Source: an uncultured Fulvivirga sp.
GTDB lineage: Bacteria; Bacteroidota; Bacteroidia; Cytophagales; Cyclobacteriaceae
NCBI GenBank assembly: GCA_947500555.1
Contig: CANMSE010000005.1
Coordinates: 186,001 to 250,000, forward strand
Reading direction: 5' to 3'
Length of the DNA: 64,000 nt
Made by a program: the position numbers and the translations under genes. The notes under the pieces were generated by a model, which ran no database searches, had not been told where the DNA came from, and was given only the letters and a program-made list of their open reading frames with translations. Of the stretch, positions 52,544 to 60,489 are shown piece after piece. Numbering within the stretch: position 1 is the first letter of the stretch; the number at the start of each line of letters is the position of its first letter.

Positions 52544-54172
52544 TTACATCATGCCAGGCATGCCACCACCACCCATAGGAGGCATTGCAGGCTCGTCTTC
52601 CTTGATGTCTGATACTACTGCTTCAGTAGTCAATAATAATCCGGCTATTGAAGAGGCATTCTCCAATGCCAATCTAGTTACTTTAGTAGGATCAATTACA
52701 CCGGAAGCAATCATATTCTCATAAGTATTATTTCTAGCATTAAAACCGAAATCTTTCTTACCTTCTCTCACTTTCTGAATTACAACAGAACCTTCCATTC
52801 CAGCATTCTCAACAATCGTGCGTAATGGAGATTCCAAAGCAAACCTTACGATGTTAATACCAGTATTTTGGTCTTCGTTTTCTCCAGTTAATTTGTCAAG
52901 TGAATCGATAGCTCTGATTAGAGCTACACCTCCACCAGCAACTACACCTTCTTGTACGGCTGCTCTGGTTGCATGAAGTGCATCATCAACTCTGTCTTTC
53001 TTCTCTTTCATTTCAACCTCTGTTGCAGCACCTATGTACAGGATGGCAACACCACCTGAAAGTTTAGCTAATCTTTCCTGAAGTTTTTCCTTGTCATAAT
53101 CTGAAGTTGTAGATTCAACTTGAGCTTTAATTTGATTTACTCTTGCAGTGATATCTGCTTTTTTTCCAGCACCATTAACTAAAGTCGTATTGTCTTTGTC
53201 AATGTTTACTTTTTCAGCAGTACCTAAGTAATCAATGGTAGCACTTTCTAAGTTGTAACCTCTTTCTTCAGAAATTACAGTTCCTCCGGTAAGAACAGCG
53301 ATATCTTCAAGCATAGCTTTTCTTCTATCACCAAAACCAGGAGCTTTAACGGCAGCAATTTTCAGAGAACCTCTGATTTTATTTACTACTAAAGTAGCCA
53401 ATGCCTCTCCATCAACATCTTCTGCAATTATTAATAAAGGCTTTCCAGTCTGAGCAGTTGCTTCTAGAATAGGAAGTAATTCCTTCATGGCCGATATTTT
53501 CTTATCATAGATAAGAATGTATGGGCTTTCTAATTCAGCTTCCATTTTATCAGCGTTTGTTACAAAGTAAGGAGATAAGTAACCTCTGTCAAACTGCATA
53601 CCTTCAACAGTCTTAACTTCAGTTTCTGTACCCTTAGCTTCTTCAACGGTAATTACTCCGTCTTTACCAACTTTTTCCATTGCATCAGCAATCATTTGCC
53701 CAATCTCGTTATCGTTATTGGCTGAAATGGTACCTACCTGAGCAATTTCTTCAGAGTTCTTTATCTTTTTTGATTGAGTTTTAAGATTTTCTACTACTGC
53801 AGTTACCGCTTTGTCAATACCTCTTTTTAAATCCATTGGATTTGCACCTGCAGCCACATTTTTTATTCCGTGCGCATAGATAGATTGTGCCAGAACAGTA
53901 GCAGTAGTTGTACCGTCTCCAGCGTCATCAGCAGTTTTTGAAGCTACTTCTTTAACAAGTTGCGCTCCCATATTTTCAACTGCGTTTTCCAGCTCAATGT
54001 CTTTCGCTACAGATACACCATCCTTAGTTACGGTTGGTGCACCGAATTTTTTATCAAGAATTACATTTCTTCCCTTAGGTCCTAATGTTACTTTTACTGC
54101 ATCAGCTAATTTGTCAACACCAGTTTTAAGTTGATCTCTAGCTGAAGTATCGAATGATATTTCTTTTGCCAT
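52544..54172 (-). CDS. groEL: Chaperonin GroEL
   Basis: 542 aa chaperonin 60. It starts MAKEISFDTSARDQLKTGVD, contains VTLGPKGRNVILDKKFG and DAGDGTTTATVLAQ, and ends in the typical GGGGMPGMM tail. It assembles with GroES (encoded 41 bp upstream) to fold cytoplasmic proteins. A hallmark of a normal single-copy groESL operon. Confidence 0.98.
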   Translation of the reverse strand: MAKEISFDTSARDQLKTGVDKLADAVKVTLGPKGRNVILDKKFGAPTVTKDGVSVAKDIELENAVENMGAQLVKEVASKTADDAGDGTTTATVLAQSIYAHGIKNVAAGANPMDLKRGIDKAVTAVVENLKTQSKKIKNSEEIAQVGTISANNDNEIGQMIADAMEKVGKDGVITVEEAKGTETEVKTVEGMQFDRGYLSPYFVTNADKMEAELESPYILIYDKKISAMKELLPILEATAQTGKPLLIIAEDVDGEALATLVVNKIRGSLKIAAVKAPGFGDRRKAMLEDIAVLTGGTVISEERGYNLESATIDYLGTAEKVNIDKDNTTLVNGAGKKADITARVNQIKAQVESTTSDYDKEKLQERLAKLSGGVAILYIGAATEVEMKEKKDRVDDALHATRAAVQEGVVAGGGVALIRAIDSLDKLTGENEDQNTGINIVRFALESPLRTIVENAGMEGSVVIQKVREGKKDFGFNARNNTYENMIASGVIDPTKVTRLALENASSIAGLLLTTEAVVSDIKEDEPAMPPMGGGGMPGMM

Positions 54173-54213
54173 TTTACTCTAAATTTTAGTTTTTAAATCT
54201 GTTAATCAAATAA

Positions 54214-54492
54214 TTAAACAATAGCGAAGATGTCAGACTCTCTCATAATGAGATACTCTTTACCATCTACAGTAATTTCAGTACCGGCATACTTGCCATA
54301 AAGAACAGAATCACCTGCTTTTACAGTTAAAGGCTCATCTTTTTTTCCGTTACCAACTGCTACAACTTTACCTTTTTGTGGTTTTTCTTTAGCAGTATCA
54401 GGAATAATAATACCAGATGCTGTTTTTTCTTCAGCAGCAGCAGCTTCTACTAGAACTCTGTCTGCAAGAGGAGTTATGTTTACTTTTGACAT
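54214..54492 (-). CDS. groES: Co-chaperonin GroES
   Basis: 92 aa co-chaperonin: NITPLADRVLVEAAAAEEKTASGIIIPD with the mobile loop, then KPQKGKVVAVGNGK and DSVLYGKYAGTEI. Together with groEL it makes the groESL operon. Upstream lies a region with TGNCA-type repeats shared with the divergent unknown gene, a possible heat-shock control site. Confidence 0.97.
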   Translation of the reverse strand: MSKVNITPLADRVLVEAAAAEEKTASGIIIPDTAKEKPQKGKVVAVGNGKKDEPLTVKAGDSVLYGKYAGTEITVDGKEYLIMRESDIFAIV

Positions 54493-54652
54493 TTTTTATA
54501 AGGTTTGAATTAAACTCTATTTAGTTAATCCCTTTCATGACAGTTTTTGTGCCATAAAACCGTAACATACATAAGAGGACATTTTTGCAGTTTTTATTGG
54601 ACGAATCTTAATTACAAACCCTGAAAGTGACAAAATTTCATTCATCATGACA

Positions 54653-54665
54653 TGGCAAACTGTCA
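54653..54665. promoter_or_regulatory. TGNCA-N3-TGNCA element between groES and the divergent gene
   Basis: TGGCA-AAC-TGTCA (reverse complement TGACA-GTT-TGCCA) is an imperfect palindrome of the same form as the element upstream of miaB. It also forms part of a TGACA-N8-TGTCA pair (54648-54665). It lies 161 bp upstream of groES and 54 bp upstream of the divergent gene, followed at N23 by AATCTTTG, close to the -7 consensus. A regulatory site is inferred. Confidence 0.4.
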
Positions 54666-54718
54666 GTTTTAATTTGCTAGAAGCTCTCAATCTTTGTAAC
54701 TTCTGTTGAGTAACCAAC

Positions 54719-55441
54719 ATGATATTAATGGAGCGATTAAAAAATAACTGGATAACAGATGGATTAATAGATTTTGAATATAAAAAATACTTGTTGCTTG
54801 GGTATTTAAAAAACGTTCAGAAGGCTTTCAATAAGGTAGAATTATATCCTTCATTATCTGATCTCATTATGCATTATGAGAACTTGTTAAATATCAAAAA
54901 AGGGCAGCAAGAAATGAAAAATAAGTTTCCAAAGCAATTACATGGATTGGATATGGAGAAGTTGGCCATTATCTACAAAGAACTTATTGAAGATAGTGGT
55001 ATGATGAAGGAGATGGAAGAGATAGTTGAATATTCTATTCCCATGTTCAAAAATTCTTTGAATGAAGGGAAGGAAATTTATGAATTTGTTGAAGAACAGT
55101 GCGAGTTTTCCCCCGTGGGACTATTGCCTTTGTACGTTGATGAAGGCTATTTACTTATCAATAATTCTTCAAAAACAGAAACCAATGTTTACAGATATCA
55201 AATGACATTTATTCAATCGGCAAATGAAAGGTTTAGGGGTATTAATACCACCTTAATTGCCAAGCTCAAACGAGGAGTAGGGCAGACGTTCGAAAATCTT
55301 AAAAGTGAGTTAATAAGTAAATTCACTGACTTGCCAAACCCAGCTACATTTGCTATTCAAGCAAAGATGAAATTTCCTTTCACGCCAACACTTGAGCCCG
55401 TGGCAAAGCGACTTTTAGTAAGATATGTTAGCACAACATAA
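54719..55441 (+). CDS. Hypothetical protein
   Basis: 240 aa soluble protein of unknown family, largely helical in its first 130 residues (EYKKYLLLGYLKNVQKAFNK, MEKLAIIYKELIEDSGMMKE) then beta-rich (VGLLPLYVDEGYLLINN, YQMTFIQSANERFRG). No signal peptide. ATG at 54719 or 54728. It is divergent from groESL and may share its control region, which hints at a stress link only by position. Confidence 0.75.
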   Translation: MILMERLKNNWITDGLIDFEYKKYLLLGYLKNVQKAFNKVELYPSLSDLIMHYENLLNIKKGQQEMKNKFPKQLHGLDMEKLAIIYKELIEDSGMMKEMEEIVEYSIPMFKNSLNEGKEIYEFVEEQCEFSPVGLLPLYVDEGYLLINNSSKTETNVYRYQMTFIQSANERFRGINTTLIAKLKRGVGQTFENLKSELISKFTDLPNPATFAIQAKMKFPFTPTLEPVAKRLLVRYVSTT

Positions 55442-55475
55442 AAAAAGCACTGGTTAGGTTATCCAGTGCTTTTTT
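55441..55475. terminator. Bidirectional terminator between the unknown gene and secG
   Basis: A 13-bp stem with AGCACTGG/CCAGTGCT core (55441-55453 with 55463-55475), flanked by A-run and T-run, separates the convergent genes. Confidence 0.92.
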
Positions 55476-55497
55476 ATTAAAGAAATACTTTTTTTAG

Positions 55498-55902
55498 TTA
55501 TTCATTATCTTCTTCTGAATCACCATCACCTTCTAAGTCATCTAAGTTTAGAGTAGAATTGTCTGAGTCAGTTGATTCTTCAGCTCCTTCAATATCTCCT
55601 AAATCTAGAGCAGGGCCGGCAGGTTGCTGTTGTTCCTGAGCTCTGTCAATAAACTGATCTGTAGAAGTACCTCTTTTTGTAGTAATAAGATTAGTGCTAA
55701 TTGAAAGTGCAAATATGACAATAATGAAACCCCAGGTTAATTTCTCTAATAAATCACCTGTCTTTTTTACACCTATCATGTTACTAGCACCAGAACCTCC
55801 AAACTGACTGGTCAAACCACCACCTTTTGAATTTTGTGCTAAAATCACAAGGATTAAAAGAACACATATAACCAGAATAATACTTAAAATTAATACTAAC
55901 AT
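55498..55902 (-). CDS. secG: Preprotein translocase subunit SecG
   Basis: 134 aa SecG with two hydrophobic segments (about 2-21 and 55-72). Between them lies the conserved loop QNSKGGGLTSQFGGSGASNMIG. A long acidic C-terminal tail (DLEGDGDSEEDNE) is typical of Bacteroidota SecG. It is the last gene of the run miaB, sigma54 activator, lptE, TPR/Lys-rich protein, secG, and ends at the 55441-55475 terminator. Confidence 0.93.
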   Translation of the reverse strand: MLVLILSIILVICVLLILVILAQNSKGGGLTSQFGGSGASNMIGVKKTGDLLEKLTWGFIIVIFALSISTNLITTKRGTSTDQFIDRAQEQQQPAGPALDLGDIEGAEESTDSDNSTLNLDDLEGDGDSEEDNE

Positions 55903-55910
55903 TTATGTTT

Positions 55911-57113
55911 TTATTTTGTCAAATCTTCCATTCGAGCTGCAAAGTAACTCTTTTTTTGTGGAAATTTCCAAATTAATTTTTTGTACATATCAAGTGCTTG
56001 CTGGGTTTTACCCTGATCGATCAAAATCATCGCCAGATTTTCAGAAATAAGGTCCTCACCTAGACTGGTACTTTTAATTGAAAGGTCTTTCTGTTCTACA
56101 TCTACCTTTAATACAGGCTTTGAGCTAATGCTAGGTTCTTTATCAATGAATGTGTCAATTATTTTTTGTTGCTCTTTGACTTTGTGTTTTACTTCAGGCT
56201 TTTTTTTTACAATTGTTTTAGTTGTAGAAGTCTTTTTTGATTGAGTTGTTTTAGACTTAGTGCCAGAGGGCTTCTTGGAGACCTTTGTTGCTGCCTTACT
56301 TTCTGTGGACTTTACCTTTGGTGTTGTTGAAGAGGCTTTGGTACTTCCACTAGATTTAGATACACTTTTCTTTACTGATGATTTTGTTGTTTTAGCCGTA
56401 CTTGTAGATTTTTTAGCTACGGGCTTAGGGGTAGCCTTTTTAGCTGTACTTGTAGATTTAGTGGACTTGGTAACCTTTTTTGGTGCAACTGTTTTTTTAG
56501 CTGCTGCAGGTTTTGCTTTTGGCTTTGCACTAGTCTTAGTGGCGCTTGACGTTTTTTTAAGGCTAGAAGTTTTTTTAGTGGCTGTAGGGGTCGTAGCTAC
56601 TTTAACTGCCTTCTTAGATGGAGTAACTTTTTTACTTGAAGTATCTTTACTCTTTTCCAGAGATTCAAGATAATTTGCTTTACTAGACTTTAACTGTTCT
56701 AAGTCGCTCCATAGTTCATTCCGAAGATGTTTTGAATCAGCTGTAATAGAAGAGGTATCTATGGTAATTTTTTTGTGCTTTGGTTTCGTGATTTTAGGAG
56801 TAGATTGATCACTTTCGTCAGCCTCTTGAGGCTTCTGTTCGGTAACTTTAACTTTTTTTGATACTTCCTTAACAGGTTGCTCCTTAAGCATAATCAGCTC
56901 TTTGAGCACTTGTCGGTCTCCGGCATACATAGCCGCTCTGTTTATAGCTGAAGTAGAGTCCTCTGTTTTAGAGTTTTCATGAGCTTTAGCGAGCAATGAA
57001 TGTACTATCTGACTGTAAGGGTGGTTTTTAGCCACGGAAGTAAGCGCAGCAATATCAGCTTTTGATAAACTCTGTGGTTTGCTGACAAGACTATTAAATT
57101 TTTGCTTATTCAA
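55911..57113 (-). CDS. Helical/TPR-like protein with a long Lys/Thr/Ser/Ala-rich insert
   Basis: 400 aa protein starting at TTG 57113 (no in-frame ATG close by). The N-terminal 80 residues are helical (SKADIAALTSVAKNHPYSQIVHSLLAKAHE) and the C-terminal 60 form a TPR-like pair (ISENLAMILIDQGKTQQALDMYKKLIWKFPQKKSYFAARM). Between them about 170-330 is a low-complexity basic repeat of KKxxxxTxK/TAKKATPKP type resembling histone H1 tails. It lies between lptE and secG. The basic insert may bind nucleic acid or membrane lipids; role unknown. Confidence 0.72.
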   Translation of the reverse strand: MNKQKFNSLVSKPQSLSKADIAALTSVAKNHPYSQIVHSLLAKAHENSKTEDSTSAINRAAMYAGDRQVLKELIMLKEQPVKEVSKKVKVTEQKPQEADESDQSTPKITKPKHKKITIDTSSITADSKHLRNELWSDLEQLKSSKANYLESLEKSKDTSSKKVTPSKKAVKVATTPTATKKTSSLKKTSSATKTSAKPKAKPAAAKKTVAPKKVTKSTKSTSTAKKATPKPVAKKSTSTAKTTKSSVKKSVSKSSGSTKASSTTPKVKSTESKAATKVSKKPSGTKSKTTQSKKTSTTKTIVKKKPEVKHKVKEQQKIIDTFIDKEPSISSKPVLKVDVEQKDLSIKSTSLGEDLISENLAMILIDQGKTQQALDMYKKLIWKFPQKKSYFAARMEDLTK

Positions 57114-57168
57114 AGTGACTCATTTATGTGGATACAATTTTAGAGTATAAGTAAAAATATATCAATTT

Positions 57169-57699
57169 TCACCAATTGGCAACAGAGGCATTGAATATGT
57201 CCAAAATAATCTGATCATAGATTTCTTCAATCAGCCTATTTTCTATTGAGGTTAAATTTTCATTACTGTCATAATCCGAGAAGAAAGAAAATTTCTTGTT
57301 CTCAAAATTGAAAGTATCATCTTGAGTATTTATATAAGATACATTCACAGTTATGGTAAGTCTGGTTAGATCTGATAAGTCAGCCTGATCACCAACTCCT
57401 GCAACAGGGGCAACAGGGGAGAGCCGATATCCTACCACAGAACCTTCCACCTGAAGCTCACCATCATTTTTCACCAGGGTTAAATTGGTATTTTGCAAAT
57501 AATAGTCTCGAAGTTCATTAGTAAAAGTTTGAGCTAAATCTGGCGGACCGCCATCAGCATCATTAAAAAACATCTTAATGGACATAGTTTCTGCGGTGAT
57601 CGCAACTCCTGTAAATGAATAAACGCCACAACCTGCCAACTGAAAAAGCATGATTAGGCAGGATAAATTCAGAACGATCTTACTTATCTTCCAATTCAT
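57169..57699 (-). CDS. lptE: LptE family LPS-assembly lipoprotein
   Basis: 176 aa lipoprotein (LNLSCLIMLFQLAGC, lipidated Cys24, followed by GVYSFTGVAI, the Bacteroidota LptE hallmark). It is needed with LptD for lipopolysaccharide insertion into the outer membrane. Its ATG lies inside the 3' end of the sigma54 regulator gene, a 20-bp overlap, so translation is coupled. Confidence 0.88.
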   Translation of the reverse strand: MNWKISKIVLNLSCLIMLFQLAGCGVYSFTGVAITAETMSIKMFFNDADGGPPDLAQTFTNELRDYYLQNTNLTLVKNDGELQVEGSVVGYRLSPVAPVAGVGDQADLSDLTRLTITVNVSYINTQDDTFNFENKKFSFFSDYDSNENLTSIENRLIEEIYDQIILDIFNASVANW

Positions 57700-58951
57700 A
57701 TTGCTTGATTTTTCGATAAAGTGTTCTTTCTGATATTCCTAAATCTTTAGCCGCGTACTTCCGCTTATTATTATTTTTATTCAATGCCTTAATGATCAAC
57801 TCCTTCTCTTTTTTCTCCAATGAAAGAGATTCTTCTTCCTCCATTTCATGTGAAATGTCTTGTATGTCGATTGCCTCTTCCTCCGTATAACCGCTTTCAT
57901 CTGAAGACGCTATATTCAGTAATACCGGTTCATCTGAAATTGTTTTTTCAACGGGTTTTGTAGCTTCTAAGTTCTCAAAAAGACTACTATTGTCGGCAAT
58001 GATGTCTTTCTTGGCAGTATCGTCTTGCATTACATCCAAAACAAATTTTTTCAAATCGTTCATGTCCTTTTTCATATCAAAAAGGACTTTGTATAGTAAG
58101 TCTCTTTCAGAAAGGCTCTCTTTATCTTCACCCTTATAAAGGGCAGGTAAAGAGCTATTTTGGTTAGGAAGGTACTTAGCAAGCTTTTCCGAACTTATGA
58201 TTTTATCGTCTGTGGAAAGTACAGAGATCTGCTCCACAATATTTTTGAGTTGCCTAATGTTACCGGGGAATCGATATTTTAGTAATAACTTTTTTCCATC
58301 TTCGGTCAGCGTAATAGGCTTTACTCTGTATCTCTCAGAAAAATCTGAGGCAAATTTTCTAAAAAGCAGTTCAATATCATCACCTCGCTCTCTCAAAGGG
58401 GGTACGTATATGGGTACCGTACTTAACCTGTAGTATAGGTCTTCGCGAAATTTACTATTTTCTACACTTTTAGTAAGGTTCACATTAGTAGCAGCAACCA
58501 CTCGCACATCAGTCTTCTGAACTTTTGAAGAACCGACCTTGAGAAATTCTCCATTTTCCAATACCCTTAGTAGACGTGCTTGGGTAGCCAGAGGCATTTC
58601 TCCAATTTCATCCAGAAAAATTGTACCCCCATTAGTTACTTCAAAGTAACCTTTGCGTGCATCATGGGCTCCTGTAAATGCTCCTTTTTCATGACCAAAT
58701 AATTCCGAATCAATGGTGCCTTCAGGAATAGAACCACAATTTATTGCAATGAATTGATTATGCTTTCTTGGGCTTAGGTGATGAATAATTTTACTAAATG
58801 ACTCTTTTCCACTTCCACTCTCCCCAGTGATAAGTACTGACATATCGGTAGGTGCTACCTGCATAGCCACCGTTATGGCATGATTAAGCAAGTCGGAATT
58901 CCCAATAATTCCAAAGCGGAGCTTTAAACTTCTCAATTCAGATTCTATCAT
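57680..58951 (-). CDS. Sigma-54-interacting transcriptional activator without receiver domain
   Basis: 423 aa regulator. The AAA+ domain has Walker A GESGSGKE at 43-50, the sigma54-contact loop GAFTGA at 90-95 and Walker B GGTIFLDEIGEM. There is no N-terminal receiver or sensor domain: the AAA+ begins almost at once. A long acidic linker (about 270-380) leads to a C-terminal Fis-type HTH (NNNKRKYAAKDLGISERTLYRKI). It overlaps miaB by 4 bp and lptE by 20 bp, a conserved Bacteroidota arrangement. Targets are unknown. Confidence 0.9.
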   Translation of the reverse strand: MIESELRSLKLRFGIIGNSDLLNHAITVAMQVAPTDMSVLITGESGSGKESFSKIIHHLSPRKHNQFIAINCGSIPEGTIDSELFGHEKGAFTGAHDARKGYFEVTNGGTIFLDEIGEMPLATQARLLRVLENGEFLKVGSSKVQKTDVRVVAATNVNLTKSVENSKFREDLYYRLSTVPIYVPPLRERGDDIELLFRKFASDFSERYRVKPITLTEDGKKLLLKYRFPGNIRQLKNIVEQISVLSTDDKIISSEKLAKYLPNQNSSLPALYKGEDKESLSERDLLYKVLFDMKKDMNDLKKFVLDVMQDDTAKKDIIADNSSLFENLEATKPVEKTISDEPVLLNIASSDESGYTEEEAIDIQDISHEMEEEESLSLEKKEKELIIKALNKNNNKRKYAAKDLGISERTLYRKIKQYELEDK

Positions 58952-60423
58952 AGATCATTTTCTTGGTCAACAACCTTACCAAAAAGAGTAGCTGAATTAC
59001 ATTCTGTAACCAGAACGTTGGTATAAGAGCCTTTAGGTAAGCCATTGTTATCAAAAATCACCACTTTGTTAGCGGTATTTCTACCCTGAAGCTGTTCTTG
59101 TGAGCGTTTAGAAGTCCCTTCAATAAGCACCTTATGGATTTTGCCTACATCTCTCAAATTTCTTTCTAGTGAAAGTTCTTTTTGTTTAGCAATAACTTCA
59201 CTTAATCTTCTTTTTTTAATTTCTAGCGGGATGTCGTCTTCATATTTTTTTTCTGCTAAAGTTCCCGGTCTTTCACTGTAAAAGAACATATACGAGAAAT
59301 CATACTTAGCATAATCCATCAACGTTAATGTGTCTTTATGTTCTTCTTCTGTTTCTGAGCAGAAGCCAGTGATCATATCAGAGGAAATCCCACAATCATC
59401 ACCTAATATTTCTCTTATGGCATCAACTCTATTAATATACCATTCTCGAGTGTATGTTCTATTCATCAGCTCCAACACGCGAGAATTTCCACTTTGGACG
59501 GGTAAGTGAATGTAATTGCAAATATTTTCGTATTTCTTGATGGTATACAGTACTTCATCGGTAATGTCCTTTGGGTGTGAAGTCGAGAACCTCACTCTTA
59601 ATTCAGGGCTTACTTTAGCAACCATCTCCAATAAATTAGCAAAATTGATAATTTCACTTATATTACTTCTTTCTAGTTTGGCCTTATTATTTACTTCCGG
59701 AGACCATTTATAACTATCAACATTCTGACCTAGGAGAGTAACCTCTTTAAAACCTTTATTAAAAAGATCTTCAGCTTCTTTGACTATAGAATAAGGATCT
59801 CGGCTTCGTTCTCTTCCTCTAGTGAATGGTACCACACAGAAAGAACACATGTTATCGCAGCCACGCATTATAGAGATCAAAGCGGTGACTCCATTGGAAT
59901 TTAATCTTACAGGGCTTATATCGGCATATGTCTCTTCACGAGATAAAAATGTGTTCACTGCCTTCTGTCCATCATCTACTTTTTCAACCAAATTCGGTAG
60001 ATCACGATAAGCATCCGGACCTACAACAAGATCAACAATTTTTTCTTCATCAAGTAATTTGCTCTTTAGCCGCTCGGCCATACATCCCAATACGCCTATC
60101 ATCATTTCAGGACGTTCTTTTTTTATGGTATTGAACTGTGATAAGCGAGCACGAACAGTTTGTTCTGCTTTTTCACGGATGGAACAAGTATTTAGAAAGA
60201 TAACATCAGCCTCTTTGAATTCAGATGTTGTGTCAAACCCATTTTCAGACATGATTGACGACACAATTTCACTATCTGAGAAATTCATTTGGCAACCATA
60301 GCTTTCAATGTAGAGTTTTCTTTCTTTTCCAGTATTAGTTTTTTTTGATACTTTGACCGTTTCGCAAGCCTCTTCCGTTTGCGAATCGTCTAAAATTGAA
60401 ATATCATCTATAAGGTTTTTCAT
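58948..60423 (-). CDS. miaB: tRNA-2-methylthio-N6-dimethylallyladenosine synthase
   Basis: 491 aa radical-SAM methylthiotransferase acting on tRNA i6A37. The UPF0004 domain (YIESYGCQMNFSDSE, with Cys44) precedes the radical SAM cluster motif GCDNMCSFCVVPFTRGRE and a C-terminal TRAM domain. It overlaps the following regulator gene by 4 bp. A TGNCA-N3-TGNCA element lies 47-60 bp upstream, near a possible -7 box. Confidence 0.96.
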   Translation of the reverse strand: MKNLIDDISILDDSQTEEACETVKVSKKTNTGKERKLYIESYGCQMNFSDSEIVSSIMSENGFDTTSEFKEADVIFLNTCSIREKAEQTVRARLSQFNTIKKERPEMMIGVLGCMAERLKSKLLDEEKIVDLVVGPDAYRDLPNLVEKVDDGQKAVNTFLSREETYADISPVRLNSNGVTALISIMRGCDNMCSFCVVPFTRGRERSRDPYSIVKEAEDLFNKGFKEVTLLGQNVDSYKWSPEVNNKAKLERSNISEIINFANLLEMVAKVSPELRVRFSTSHPKDITDEVLYTIKKYENICNYIHLPVQSGNSRVLELMNRTYTREWYINRVDAIREILGDDCGISSDMITGFCSETEEEHKDTLTLMDYAKYDFSYMFFYSERPGTLAEKKYEDDIPLEIKKRRLSEVIAKQKELSLERNLRDVGKIHKVLIEGTSKRSQEQLQGRNTANKVVIFDNNGLPKGSYTNVLVTECNSATLFGKVVDQENDL

Positions 60424-60442
60424 TGGCTTTGTAATGCGATTG

Positions 60443-60482
60443 CAAAGTTATGAATTTAACAATCACATGTGACAGAATGGCA
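60443..60482 (-). promoter_or_regulatory. Possible miaB promoter with TGNCA-N3-TGNCA element
   Basis: On the minus strand TAACTTTG (60443-60450) fits TAnnTTTG. The element TGACAGAATGGCA (60470-60482, + strand) sits 19 bp upstream of it, taking the place of the -33 box. The neighbouring sequence TCACATGTGA (60463-60472) is a 10-bp palindrome overlapping it. A regulated promoter is inferred. Confidence 0.42.
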
Positions 60483-60489
60483 GACGAAA

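Noticed and set aside
54538..54555. TGACA...TGCCA sequence near groES as a sigma54 -24/-12 promoter or as a third copy of the shared motif
   Set aside because: The 7-bp spacing differs from the shared motif and the -12 element (TTGC) is missing.
56260..56673. Long open frame antisense to the Lys/Thr-rich repeat
   Set aside because: It mirrors the AAR-rich lysine codons of the low-complexity insert of the real gene and encodes only leucine/valine/phenylalanine-rich sequence with no start context.
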